A stretch of 64,000 nt of DNA from Streptomyces griseus subsp. griseus (lineage in GTDB: Bacteria; Actinomycetota; Actinomycetes; Streptomycetales; Streptomycetaceae): assembly GCF_000720255.1 (NCBI RefSeq), contig NZ_JOJE01000015.1, positions 124,001 through 188,000 on the forward strand. The letters run 5' to 3'. Within the stretch, counting starts at the first letter, position 1. Each line of letters opens with the position of its first letter. Below, piece after piece: positions 9,695 to 18,174 of the stretch. A model generated the notes under the pieces. The model had not been told where the DNA came from and made no database searches. It was given only the letters and a program-made list of their open reading frames with translations. The position numbers and the translations under genes are program-made.

Positions 9695-10582
9695 ATGGCG
9701 GAAATCATCCAGAAGGACGGCACCTGGGTCTTCGACGGCGACGCGCTGCGGCTGACTCCAGGCCGGGACAAGAACGTGAGCCTGTTACGAAGAACGCTGG
9801 GCGAACTGGTCGTGCCGTTAGGGGCGTTGGCGGGAGTCTCGTTCGAGCAGGGCCGCAAGAACGGGCGGCTCAGGCTGCGGCCGCGGGACGGCGCCGATCC
9901 GCTGCTGCAGGCGACCGGCGGCCGGCTCACCGAGCCGCACGATCCGTATCAGCTGGTCGTCGAGCCCGACCGCTACGGGGTCGCCGAGTACTTCGTGGAC
10001 GAGGTGCGCAACGGCCTGCTGCTCGACCAGGTGCCGTCCGATCCGGTCACCGCGTATCTGCTGCCGGGTCCCTCCGTGCCCCTGTCGGTGTCCGCCGGGG
10101 ACGGCACCGCGAGCTTCGACGGCGAGCATGTGCGTCTGGAGTGGAACTGGAAGACGGAGGACGCCAAGGCCGCCGCCGGCGCCCGCACGCTCGCCGTCGC
10201 CGACATCGAGGCCGTGGCGTGGCATCCGGCGGCCGGCCTGGAGAACGGCTGGCTGCGCTTCACCGTGCGCAACGCGTCCACCGAGGCCCCGCCCAAGTAC
10301 GACCCCAACTCCGTGGAGCTGTGGGGATTCAAGAAGGACCCGCTGATGGCCCTGGTCGCGGCGGCCGTCCAGGCCCGCCTGCCGCACCCGGCCGACGCGG
10401 GCGCCACGGACCCACGGCAGGTGGAGCCCCCGTCCGTTCTGCGGCAGCCGTCCGTCCCCGACGAGGACGACCATGACGCGCTGCTGCGGCGGCTGCGCGA
10501 GCTGGGGGAGCTGCACCGGGCGGGTGTGCTCACCGAGGAGGAGTTCACCATGGCCAAGCAGGCGGTCCTCAAGCGCATGTAG
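9695..10582 (+). CDS. DUF4429 protein with C-terminal SHOCT domain, two TTA codons
   Basis: A 295-residue cytoplasmic protein. Two tandem DUF4429-like beta-rich modules appear to occupy about residues 1-110 and 125-230, each resembling a lipid/membrane-PH-like fold. The last 30 residues (LLRRLRELGELHRAG...LTEEEF) are a typical SHOCT oligomerisation motif. No enzymatic residues are evident. In-frame TTA leucine codons occur at 9785-9787 (residue 31) and 9818-9820 (residue 42). TTA is decoded only by the bldA tRNA in streptomycetes, so synthesis is probably linked to development. The stop codon lies in the loop of a strong terminator. Function is unknown. Confidence 0.82.
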   Translation: MAEIIQKDGTWVFDGDALRLTPGRDKNVSLLRRTLGELVVPLGALAGVSFEQGRKNGRLRLRPRDGADPLLQATGGRLTEPHDPYQLVVEPDRYGVAEYFVDEVRNGLLLDQVPSDPVTAYLLPGPSVPLSVSAGDGTASFDGEHVRLEWNWKTEDAKAAAGARTLAVADIEAVAWHPAAGLENGWLRFTVRNASTEAPPKYDPNSVELWGFKKDPLMALVAAAVQARLPHPADAGATDPRQVEPPSVLRQPSVPDEDDHDALLRRLRELGELHRAGVLTEEEFTMAKQAVLKRM

Positions 10583-10599
10583 TGCGCTTGAGGACCGCC
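10561..10599. terminator. Strong bidirectional terminator enclosing a stop codon
   Basis: A perfect 17-bp stem (arms 10561-10577 and 10583-10599) has a five-base loop TGTAG that contains the stop codon TAG of the DUF4429 gene. It lies between two convergent genes and can end transcription from both sides. Confidence 0.85.
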
Positions 10600-10645
10600 C
10601 GGAGATGGTGCGCCCCGCCTTCCGGGCGCACCTGGCCTGCTCGGC

Positions 10646-12223
10646 CTACTTGGCCTTGCGGGCCACCGTGAAGTGGTCGACCTGCTCGCCGCTCTCGGCG
10701 ATGCCCCGCACCGTCAGGGTGGCGGTACGGCCGGGGGACGCCGGGCGCACGTCCACGCGCAGGAAGGAGTAGTCGAGGTAGCGCACGCGCGACCAGGTGA
10801 CCGTCTCGTTCTGCTTGCCGTTCTTGGTGTTGATGAAGGAGGCCACGGACTCGACCTCGTTCTCGTGGCCCTCGTAGGACAGCGGGGCGGTGAAGGAGTA
10901 CAGGCTGCGGCCGGCCGCGCCCGCCGTCACGTACACCACGCCGTCGGTCTCGGGGTAGGCGGTGCCGCCGATCGGGAGCTTCTTGGTGACCGCGCCCGCC
11001 TTGATGACGTCGGTGCGCTCGTACTGGTGGTTGTGGCCGTTGATCACCAGGTCGACCGTGTACTTCTCGAACAGCGGCACCCACTCCTGACGCACACCCC
11101 CCTCCGAGGCGTGCGCGGTGGAGGTGCAGTAGGCGCAGTGGTGGAAGAAGACCACGACGAAGTCGACGTCCTTGGACGCGCGGTACTTCTTCAGCTGGGC
11201 TTCCAGCCACGTGGTCTGGGTGCCGCCCGAGATGCCGAGGTTGGCCGGGATCTCGAAGGAGATGTCGTTGGCGTCGAGCGAGATGACCGCGGTGTTGCCG
11301 TAGACGAAGGAGTAGACGCCCGGGAGGTTCTTGGCGTCGGGGCCGTTGTCCGGGAGGGTCCAGCGGGCCTCCTCGCCGCCGTAGCCGTTGGGCGAGTACC
11401 AGGCCTCCATGTCGTGGTTGCCGTAGGCGGGCATCCACGGGACGGACTTGGCGACGGACTCGGTCTGGGCGAGGAACTGGTCCCAGACCCGCGAGTCGAA
11501 GCCGGTGTCGGAGGTCTGGCCGGAGCCGGAGGGGTCGGCGTAGGCGATGTCGCCGGCGTGCAGGTGGAAGGCCGGGTTCTGGCCGAGGAGGAGGCTGTTG
11601 TTGGCGATCCCGTGGTAGCTGACGCCCTCGTCGCCGAAGGCGGTGAAGGTGAACGGCGCCTTGTGGGCCGGGGCGGTGGTGAAGGTGCCGAGGGTGCCCA
11701 GGAGGTGCGGGGCGGCCGGGTCGAAGCCCGCGTGGCCGACGCCGTAGTAGTACGTCTTCCCGGGCTTGAGGTGGGTGAGCTTGGCGTGCAGGTAGTACTG
11801 GGTGTGGTTGCCGCTGGCGCCGACACCGGCCGGGGTGAAGAGGGTACGTACCTCGGCCTCGATCTTGCGGGAGAGGTCCCAGGGGTGGGCGCCTATGCGG
11901 ATGAAGGGCTTCTTCACCGCGACCGGGACCTGCCAGGAGACGGTGATCTCGGTGCGCGGGTCGTTGCCGTAGGCGAGATGGCGGCCGAAGGGGGCGACGA
12001 GGGAGCCGTCGACGGTCTCGGTGCTCGGGGCGGCCTGTGTCGGGACGGCGGCCTGGGCGCTGGCGCCCGGTACGAACGCGCCACCGGCGACGGCGCCCAG
12101 GGTGACCGCGCCACCGCGGATCATGGTGCGCCGGGAGAATCTGCTGCGCAGGTACTCGTGCTGCTCGGCCATGCTCATGCGCTCGGCCAGCTTCTCGGGT
12201 ACCCCCATGCGAGGAGTGTCCAT
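10646..12223 (-). CDS. Tat-exported purple-acid-type metallophosphoesterase
   Basis: A 525-residue secreted phosphatase. The N-terminus has a twin-arginine signal (SRRTM at residues 30-34, then a hydrophobic stretch to about residue 55). An N-terminal fibronectin-like domain precedes the calcineurin-like catalytic domain. All five metal-binding blocks of purple acid phosphatases are visible: FGDEG, GDIAY, YGNHD, FFHH and GHNH. It likely hydrolyses phosphate monoesters outside the cell. It is convergent with the DUF4429 gene and divergent from the small gene at 12395. I looked for PHO-box repeats in the 171-base divergent region and saw none that convinced me. Confidence 0.9.
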   Translation of the reverse strand: MDTPRMGVPEKLAERMSMAEQHEYLRSRFSRRTMIRGGAVTLGAVAGGAFVPGASAQAAVPTQAAPSTETVDGSLVAPFGRHLAYGNDPRTEITVSWQVPVAVKKPFIRIGAHPWDLSRKIEAEVRTLFTPAGVGASGNHTQYYLHAKLTHLKPGKTYYYGVGHAGFDPAAPHLLGTLGTFTTAPAHKAPFTFTAFGDEGVSYHGIANNSLLLGQNPAFHLHAGDIAYADPSGSGQTSDTGFDSRVWDQFLAQTESVAKSVPWMPAYGNHDMEAWYSPNGYGGEEARWTLPDNGPDAKNLPGVYSFVYGNTAVISLDANDISFEIPANLGISGGTQTTWLEAQLKKYRASKDVDFVVVFFHHCAYCTSTAHASEGGVRQEWVPLFEKYTVDLVINGHNHQYERTDVIKAGAVTKKLPIGGTAYPETDGVVYVTAGAAGRSLYSFTAPLSYEGHENEVESVASFINTKNGKQNETVTWSRVRYLDYSFLRVDVRPASPGRTATLTVRGIAESGEQVDHFTVARKAK

Positions 12224-12394
12224 GGCGTCTGAAACTCGTCCCCTCGGGCGACGAACCGCAGGACGCCGGATGGACGGCCGACGAACAGGTCCTCATGACG
12301 GATTCAATGTTCTCCCAAAGATCCATTACAAGCGCCTGCCCGAAATCGGGCAGAATTCTTGCGAAACCCGCTTTCGTGCCCCAAGATCTAGCGG

Positions 12395-12652
12395 GTGCAC
12401 GACGAACTCGTTGATCACCTGACGCGCTCCACGCCCCTGAACCGGGGCGAGGCACTGCGGGTGATCCAGGACGTGCTCGCCTACTTCGACGAGACGACCG
12501 AGGAATTCGTCCGTCGCCGCCACCGCGAGCTCCAGGCCCAGGGCCTGGTCAACGCGACGATCTTCGACCGGATCGAGGCGGACCTGAAATACCGTGCGGT
12601 GGCCCCGCCCGAGCTCACGCTCCGGCAACTGCGGCGCATCGTCTACGGCTGA
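12395..12652 (+). CDS. Conserved small protein upstream of glmS
   Basis: An 85-residue, probably all-helical cytoplasmic protein starting at a GTG. It contains ALRVIQDVLAYFDETTEEFVRRRHRELQ, with a charged, possibly coiled-coil middle. It ends 24 bases before glmS, so the two are likely co-transcribed. The same small gene precedes this glmS copy in other streptomycetes as far as I recall. No function is apparent. Confidence 0.72.
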   Translation: MHDELVDHLTRSTPLNRGEALRVIQDVLAYFDETTEEFVRRRHRELQAQGLVNATIFDRIEADLKYRAVAPPELTLRQLRRIVYG

Positions 12653-12676
12653 ACGAAAGTCTGGGGACACCTACAT

Positions 12677-14494
12677 ATGTGCGGAATTGTCGGATACATC
12701 GGCAAGCGTGACGTCGCCCCGCTGCTCCTCGAGGGGCTGCAGCGGCTGGAGTACCGGGGGTACGACTCGGCGGGCGTCGTCGTCAATACGCCGACGAGCG
12801 GCCGCCTGAAGATGGTCAAGGCCAAGGGCCGGGTCCGTGACCTGGAGGCCAAGGTCCCGGCGCGCTTCAAGGGCACCACCGGTATCGCCCACACCCGCTG
12901 GGCCACCCACGGCGCCCCGTCCGACGTGAACGCCCACCCGCACCTGGACGCCGAGGGCAAGGTCGCCGTCGTTCACAACGGCATCATCGACAACGCCGCC
13001 GACCTGCGCAGGAAGCTGGAGGCGGACGGCGTCGAGTTCCTCTCGGAGACCGACACCGAGGTCCTCACCCACCTCATCGCCCGCTCCCAGGCCGAGAAGC
13101 TCGAGGACAAGGTCCGCGAGACCCTGCGGGTCGTCGAGGGCACGTACGGCATCGCCGTCATGCACGCCGACTTCCCGGACCGGATCGTGGTGGCCCGCAA
13201 CGGCTCCCCGGTCGTTCTCGGCATCGGCGAGAAGGAGATGTTCGTCGCCTCGGACATCGCCGCCCTGGTCGCCCACACCCGGCAGATAGTCACGCTGGAC
13301 GACGGCGAGATGGCCACCCTCAAGGCCGACGACTTCCGTACGTACACCACCGAGGGCACCCGCACCACCGCCGAGCCCACCACCGTCGAGTGGGAGGCCG
13401 CCTCCTACGACATGGGCGGCCACGACACGTACATGCACAAGGAGATCTTCGAGCAGGCCGACGCCGTGGACCGCGTGCTGCGCGGCCGCATCGACGACCG
13501 CTTCTCCACCGTGCACCTCGGCGGCCTGAACCTGGACGCCCGCGAGGCGCGCCAGATCCGCCGCGTGAAGATCCTCGGCTGCGGCACCTCGTACCACGCG
13601 GGCATGATCGGCGCCCAGATGATCGAGGAGCTGGCCCGCATCCCCGCCGACGCCGAGCCCGCGTCCGAGTTCCGCTACCGCAACGCGGTCGTCGACCCGG
13701 ACACCCTCTACATCGCGGTCTCCCAGTCCGGTGAGACGTACGACGTGCTGGCGGCGGTCCAGGAGCTGAAGCGCAAGGGCGCGCGGGTCCTCGGCGTGGT
13801 GAACGTGGTGGGCTCCGCGATCGCCCGCGAGGCCGACGGCGGCATCTACGTGCACGCCGGCCCCGAGGTCTGCGTCGTCTCCACCAAGTGCTTCACCAAC
13901 ACCACGGTCGCCTTCGCGCTGCTCGCCCTGCACCTGGGCCGCACGCGTGACCTGTCGGTCCGTGACGGCAAGCGGATCATCGAGGGCCTGCGCAAGCTGC
14001 CCGGCCAGATCTCCGAGATCCTCCAGCAGGAGGAGGAGGTCCAGAAGCTGGCCGAGCAGTACGCCGACGCCCGCTCGATGCTCTTCATCGGCCGCGTCCG
14101 GGGTTACCCGGTGGCGCGCGAGGCCTCCCTGAAGCTCAAGGAGGTCTCCTACATCCACGCCGAGGCCTACCCGGCCTCCGAGCTCAAGCACGGCCCGCTC
14201 GCCCTGATCGAGCCGGCCCTGCCGACGGTCGCCATCGTCCCCGACGACGACCTGCTGGAGAAGAACCGCGCGGCCCTGGAGGAGATCAAGGCCCGCAGCG
14301 GCCAGATCCTCGCCGTCGCCCACCAGGACCAGCCCAAGGCCGACCACACGATCCTCGTCCCGAAGAACGAGGACGAGCTGGACCCCATCCTCATGGGCAT
14401 CCCCCTCCAGCTCCTGGCCTACCACACCGCCAAGGCGCTGGGCCGGGACATCGACAAGCCGAGGAACCTGGCGAAGTCAGTGACGGTCGAGTAA
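12677..14494 (+). CDS. glmS: Glutamine--fructose-6-phosphate aminotransferase (isomerising)
   Basis: A 605-residue glucosamine-6-phosphate synthase. The N-terminus MCGIVGYIGKR supplies the catalytic Cys2 after Met removal. The glutaminase domain fills about residues 1-220, followed by two SIS sugar-isomerase domains (CGTSYHAG and SQSGETYD motifs). The C-terminus NLAKSVTVE is the family hallmark, with the lysine that binds the sugar. It makes GlcN-6-P for peptidoglycan and other aminosugars. GGGGA precedes the ATG, and no glmS ribozyme-like leader fits in the 24-base gap. A strong terminator follows. Confidence 0.97.
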   Translation: MCGIVGYIGKRDVAPLLLEGLQRLEYRGYDSAGVVVNTPTSGRLKMVKAKGRVRDLEAKVPARFKGTTGIAHTRWATHGAPSDVNAHPHLDAEGKVAVVHNGIIDNAADLRRKLEADGVEFLSETDTEVLTHLIARSQAEKLEDKVRETLRVVEGTYGIAVMHADFPDRIVVARNGSPVVLGIGEKEMFVASDIAALVAHTRQIVTLDDGEMATLKADDFRTYTTEGTRTTAEPTTVEWEAASYDMGGHDTYMHKEIFEQADAVDRVLRGRIDDRFSTVHLGGLNLDAREARQIRRVKILGCGTSYHAGMIGAQMIEELARIPADAEPASEFRYRNAVVDPDTLYIAVSQSGETYDVLAAVQELKRKGARVLGVVNVVGSAIAREADGGIYVHAGPEVCVVSTKCFTNTTVAFALLALHLGRTRDLSVRDGKRIIEGLRKLPGQISEILQQEEEVQKLAEQYADARSMLFIGRVRGYPVAREASLKLKEVSYIHAEAYPASELKHGPLALIEPALPTVAIVPDDDLLEKNRAALEEIKARSGQILAVAHQDQPKADHTILVPKNEDELDPILMGIPLQLLAYHTAKALGRDIDKPRNLAKSVTVE

Positions 14495-14517
14495 CCGCAG
14501 CGGCAAGCAGAGCAGAA

Positions 14518-14555
14518 CGGACCCCCGCGTGGTGCCAGAACCACGCGGGGGTCCG
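14518..14555 (+). terminator. Rho-independent terminator of glmS
   Basis: A 16-bp perfect stem (arms 14518-14533 and 14540-14555) encloses the six-base loop GCCAGA, 24 bases after the glmS stop and facing the convergent gene at 14603. No T-run follows, as is usual in streptomycetes. Confidence 0.85.
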
Positions 14556-14602
14556 CTCATGTGCGCCGGGGGAGCCCAACCCCCCGACTTCGGCTGCCAC
14601 CA

Positions 14603-15184
14603 TCAGCCCGTGGCCGTCACACCCCGGCCGGAAGAAGCAGCCCGCCGCGGAAGAACCGTCGGCCAGTGAGCCGGCGCGGCGGTCGCCGCGTACCAGGACA
14701 CCGCCCCCGCAGCGACGGCGAACCAGCCCCCGACCTCGGCCAGGCTGGAACTGTCCGCGAAGGCCGCCACCGCGAGCAGCACCAGTGAGACGAAGAACAA
14801 CCCGTGGACGCCCTGCCCGAGTTGGTCCCCGCCCGCCAGGGTGAGGGAGAGCGCCACCAGGGCGAACAGCAGCAGGAAGAGCCCCGCGGCGTTGCCTGAG
14901 CCGCGCGCCCCGTCGGTGACCGCCCAGGTGAACCACAGTGCGCCCAGTACGGCGAACGCCGTCCCGTTCGCGGTGTCGCGCTCGCGCAGCGCCAGCAGAC
15001 CGGCGACGAAGAGCGCGACGCCGCCTACGTAGTGGGCCAGTGATATGGCGTCAGCCGCCGTCACGCCGTCGATGAGGTCGGTGTGGCCGAGTCCGAACGC
15101 CAACAGGGTGATACCCAGGGCGAGTCGGCCGACGGTGGCGGTGGTGGTGGTGGTGGTGTTTCCCGCAGAGACGTCGTTGTCCAC
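14603..15184 (-). CDS. GPR1/FUN34/YaaH (SatP-like) family membrane protein
   Basis: A 193-residue inner-membrane protein with six predicted hydrophobic segments and a Thr-rich N-terminal tail (a run of six Thr from GGT repeats on the + strand). The pattern VGRLALGITLLAFGLG, then ALWFTWAV and AAGLFLLLFALVALSLTLA, matches the actinobacterial branch of acetate/succinate transporters. The classic NPAPLG motif of true SatP proteins is not evident, so the substrate is uncertain. It faces glmS and is followed on the same strand by a universal stress gene upstream. Confidence 0.78.
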   Translation of the reverse strand: MDNDVSAGNTTTTTTATVGRLALGITLLAFGLGHTDLIDGVTAADAISLAHYVGGVALFVAGLLALRERDTANGTAFAVLGALWFTWAVTDGARGSGNAAGLFLLLFALVALSLTLAGGDQLGQGVHGLFFVSLVLLAVAAFADSSSLAEVGGWFAVAAGAVSWYAATAAPAHWPTVLPRRAASSGRGVTATG

Positions 15185-15310
15185 GGCGGGCTCCCTTCGT
15201 GCATGTGCAGTGGTGCGGTGAGCGATATATGCCCTTCACAAGGGCACAATCAACCTCCGCTCAGGAGATTTGTGCTGCACACAAGGGAGTTGACCGGCGC
15301 GGGACGGCGG

Positions 15311-15838
15311 TCAGGGGATCACGACGACGGGACGCCGCGCGCGCTTGGCGAGGCGGCCGGCGACGGAGCCGAAGATGCGGCCCACGATGCCGTGCGTGGA
15401 GCCGACGACGATCGCGTCGGCCTCGTACTCGCGCCCCACTTCCTCGAGTTCGTGGCAGATGTCGCCGCCGCGCTCGACCAGGATCCACGGCACCTCGGCG
15501 AGGTAGTCCGCGCAGGCGAGCTCGAGTCCGAGGACCTCGGTGCGGTGATCGGGGACGTCCACGAAGACGGGGGGTTCACAGCCGGCCCACACCGTCGTCG
15601 GCAGCCGGTTGGCGACATGGACGATGATCAGGCCCGAGCCGGAGCGGTGGGCCATGCCGATCGCGTAGGCGAGGGCGCGCTCGCTGGAGGTGGAGCCGTC
15701 GAAGCCCACGACCACGCCGTGCTTGAAAGCGGGATCGCAGGAATGGCGTGACTCTTCCGCCGCCAGGGGCTCGGCCGCCGTAGGGTCGGCGACGGGCCGC
15801 TTGCGGTCCGCGGGTTCGAAGAATTCGTGACCGGCCAT
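15311..15838 (-). CDS. Universal stress protein (UspA family)
   Basis: A 175-residue single-domain USP. The N-terminal strand VVGFDGSTSSERAL begins the fold at about residue 45. The C-terminal motif VVGSTHGIVGRIFGS is the ATP-binding G-x2-G-x9-G-S signature, so it belongs to the ATP-binding class. The first 40 residues form a polar, probably disordered extension. Such proteins act in the cytoplasm under stress or stasis. The gene is alone in its orientation, 127 bases upstream of the SatP-like gene. Confidence 0.88.
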   Translation of the reverse strand: MAGHEFFEPADRKRPVADPTAAEPLAAEESRHSCDPAFKHGVVVGFDGSTSSERALAYAIGMAHRSGSGLIIVHVANRLPTTVWAGCEPPVFVDVPDHRTEVLGLELACADYLAEVPWILVERGGDICHELEEVGREYEADAIVVGSTHGIVGRIFGSVAGRLAKRARRPVVVIP

Positions 15839-16148
15839 GGCTGTCTCGGCGTTGTGATCCTTATTGGGTGGGACGACACGGTGCGGCGGAGCTGTGTCCG
15901 GGAATCATCTTCCCAAGCCCATACCCCCAAGGGTACGGCGCCAAGCCTTTATGGCCCGGCCTCCGCCCCCGGTCCGTGGGGGTTCCAGGGAGCATGCACG
16001 AGGAGATGCCCGTAACGCAATGGTTGCTGCCCCGTACAGGCGGTTCGCACAGGATTCACTTACCGGGCGCTCACACGACCGTCGCGGCAGTGACCGACGG
16101 GTCGAACCCGCGTTGAACCCGGTGAACCACCGCCCCCGGGAGCCCCGC
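15839..16148. other. Divergent intergenic region, no gene seen
   Basis: This 310-base stretch separates the USP gene from the small membrane-protein gene and must carry both promoters. Short frames exist, but they lack codon bias and ribosome sites. I see no tRNA, repeat or clear operator. Confidence 0.5.
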
Positions 16149-16433
16149 ATGCCGTCACCCCGCTCGACCTCCGCGCGCCGGCCGGCCGAGGACACCGCGA
16201 CCGACGTCATCCGCTGGGCCGCCTTCAGCTGCGTCCTCGTCCCGGTGGTCCTGCTCTGGTGCGGCACGTCCCTCGCCGGCGCCGCGGGCACCGCCCTCGG
16301 CCTCGCCGGGGTCACCGCCGCGTGCCGGTTCCTGCTGCGCCGCTCCGAACGCAACCGGGACCGTGAACGGGGGGCCGGAACCGGCTCCCGCCGAGGCGGG
16401 CGTCACACTGGGGGAAACACACCGGTCGGCTGA
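16149..16433 (+). CDS. Small membrane protein upstream of adpA
   Basis: A 94-residue protein. A polar N-terminus is followed by two closely spaced hydrophobic segments (about residues 21-38 and 40-57) and a strongly basic tail (RRSERNRDRERG). This predicts a small two-pass or hairpin membrane protein with a cytoplasmic basic tail. The ATG at 16149 is the first start with good third-position bias. Its stop TGA lies inside an intrinsic terminator hairpin. A small gene in this place before adpA is common in streptomycetes; its role is unknown. Confidence 0.62.
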   Translation: MPSPRSTSARRPAEDTATDVIRWAAFSCVLVPVVLLWCGTSLAGAAGTALGLAGVTAACRFLLRRSERNRDRERGAGTGSRRGGRHTGGNTPVG

Positions 16434-16441
16434 CCGGTTTT
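16421..16441 (+). terminator. Intrinsic terminator containing the stop codon
   Basis: ACCGGTC-GGCT-GACCGGT followed by TTT forms a 7-bp stem with a T-run. The stop TGA (16431-16433) spans loop and stem. It separates the small membrane gene from the adpA leader. Confidence 0.7.
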
Positions 16442-16819
16442 CACGCACGCAACCGCATCTTTTCAGCCAACTTCTGGCGGGTGTGCATCCCTTGCCGTAA
16501 CCACCCCCCACCCCCCGTATGACCTGCATGGAAAGGGTCTCCGGGACCCTGCGCACCCTACGTGGATTGGCCACTGCGACAAGGCGCACTTCCCTGCACG
16601 CCCCACGAGTGCAACGCTTCGTGATCGAATGCTTCACGCCAAGTTGCCATGTCGACAATGCGTCGGGCGTCCAACCCGGCTGCGGCGGCACGGGACACAA
16701 CGGCACCCAGTAGATTTGATCTTGACTGTCTTATGGCGGGGGACTCGTGCAGGACCGAGGGGAAACGTGCAGGAGCGACACAACCGAGGAGCCGCGACCA
16801 CCGAGGGGGGCTTAGCAGT
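16434..16819 (+). promoter_or_regulatory. Long adpA upstream region
   Basis: This is a 386-base gene-free stretch in front of adpA. TTGACT at about 16732 could be a -35 element. On the minus strand, TGGCGTGAAG (16632-16641) matches nine of ten positions of the AdpA consensus TGGCSNGWWY, and TGGCGGGTGT near 16474 also matches nine. AdpA binding its own promoter is established in S. griseus; these particular sites are inference. GAGGGGGG at 16803-16810 is the likely ribosome site. Confidence 0.5.
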
Positions 16820-18061
16820 ATGAGCCACGACTCCACTGCCGCGCCGGAAGCCGCGGCCCGGAAACTTTCCGGGCGACGCCGCAAGGAGATCGTCGCGGTG
16901 CTGCTGTTCAGCGGCGGCCCCATCTTCGAGAGTTCCATTCCGCTGTCGGTGTTCGGGATTGACCGCCAGGACGCCGGCGTGCCGCGCTACCGCTTGTTGG
17001 TGTGCGCCGGCGAGGACGGCCCGCTGCGGACCACAGGGGGCCTGGAACTCACCGCACCACATGGCCTGGAGGCGATCTCCCGGGCAGGCACGGTGGTCGT
17101 GCCCGCCTGGCGTTCGATCACCTCGCCGCCACCGGAGGACGCGCTCGACGCGCTCCGCCGGGCACATGAGGAGGGCGCCCGCATCGTCGGGCTGTGCACC
17201 GGGGCCTTCGTGCTGGCGGCGGCGGGCCTGCTGGACGGCCGCCCCGCGACAACACACTGGATGTACGCACCGACGCTGGCCAAGCGCTATCCGTCGGTGC
17301 ACGTGGATCCGCGTGAACTGTTCGTCGACGACGGCGACGTCCTGACGTCGGCCGGTACGGCGGCGGGCATCGACCTGTGTCTCCACATCGTGCGGACGGA
17401 CCACGGCAACGAGGCGGCCGGCGCGCTGGCCCGCCGCCTGGTGGTCCCACCGCGCCGGTCGGGCGGCCAGGAGCGCTATCTCGATCGTTCTTTACCAGAG
17501 GAGATCGGCGCCGACCCGCTCGCCGAGGTCGTCGCCTGGGCGCTGGAGCACCTCCACGAGCAGTTCGACGTGGAGACCCTGGCGGCGCGTGCGTACATGA
17601 GCCGCCGTACGTTCGACCGACGCTTCCGGTCCCTGACCGGCAGCGCGCCGCTGCAGTGGCTGATCACGCAGCGCGTCCTGCAGGCCCAGCGCCTGCTGGA
17701 GACGTCGGACTACTCGGTGGACGAGGTGGCGGGCCGCTGCGGCTTCCGCTCCCCGGTGGCGCTCAGGGGCCACTTCCGCCGCCAGCTCGGCTCGTCGCCC
17801 GCCGCCTACCGGGCCGCCTACCGCGCCCGCAGGCCGCAGGTCGAGAGGCAGACGGACGGCGAGGCTGCACCGCCCCCAGCGGTGACCGGCGCCCCGGCCG
17901 GCCTGGCACCCGCGGGACTGCACCCGGACAGCGCGGTGCCGATCCAGGCCCGCCGCACCGCGGCCGCGAGCGCCCTCGGCTCCCCGATGCAGTCGGACCA
18001 CGCCCGCGAGGCCTACGTACCGACCAGGGCCAGCCTGCCGGGCCAGCGCAGCGGCATGTGA
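16820..18061 (+). CDS. adpA: AdpA, AraC-family global regulator of development (TTA codon)
   Basis: A 413-residue transcription factor. Residues about 20-200 form a DJ-1/PfpI-like dimerisation domain (VAVLLFSGGPIFESSIPLSV at its start). Residues about 232-335 form the two-helix-turn-helix AraC/XylS DNA-binding domain (YMSRRTFDRRFR and CGFRSPVALRGHFRR). The tail is long, Ala/Pro-rich and probably disordered. Codon 225 in the inter-domain linker is TTA (17492-17494), the conserved bldA-dependence point of adpA. AdpA controls aerial growth and secondary metabolism. The ATG at 16820 gives the standard MSHDS start; the frame is open upstream but lacks support. ornA follows, as in other streptomycetes. 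Confidence 0.96.
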   Translation: MSHDSTAAPEAAARKLSGRRRKEIVAVLLFSGGPIFESSIPLSVFGIDRQDAGVPRYRLLVCAGEDGPLRTTGGLELTAPHGLEAISRAGTVVVPAWRSITSPPPEDALDALRRAHEEGARIVGLCTGAFVLAAAGLLDGRPATTHWMYAPTLAKRYPSVHVDPRELFVDDGDVLTSAGTAAGIDLCLHIVRTDHGNEAAGALARRLVVPPRRSGGQERYLDRSLPEEIGADPLAEVVAWALEHLHEQFDVETLAARAYMSRRTFDRRFRSLTGSAPLQWLITQRVLQAQRLLETSDYSVDEVAGRCGFRSPVALRGHFRRQLGSSPAAYRAAYRARRPQVERQTDGEAAPPPAVTGAPAGLAPAGLHPDSAVPIQARRTAAASALGSPMQSDHAREAYVPTRASLPGQRSGM

Positions 18062-18079
18062 GCTGACGAACACAGAGAG

Positions 18080-18114
18080 CCGGCCGGGGCCCACGACACG
18101 TGGGCCCCGGCCGG
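18080..18114. terminator. Terminator after adpA
   Basis: A 16-bp perfect stem (arms 18080-18095 and 18099-18114) with a minimal loop ACA lies 18 bases after the adpA stop. Confidence 0.8.
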
Positions 18115-18174
18115 TGCCCTTTCAGGACGCCGGTCCGGGGCACCTTCACCGAACCCCAGCCTTAGGGTGGTCGC

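Noticed and set aside
8137..9930. 597-codon minus-strand open frame across desD
   Set aside because: It lies antisense to desD, has no ribosome site and no recognisable motif.
12224..12394. PHO boxes before the phosphatase gene
   Set aside because: Short GTTC-like words occur, but no pair of 11-base direct repeats fits the PhoP consensus.
15868..16116. 82-codon frame upstream of the small membrane gene
   Set aside because: It lacks codon bias, a ribosome site and any family resemblance.
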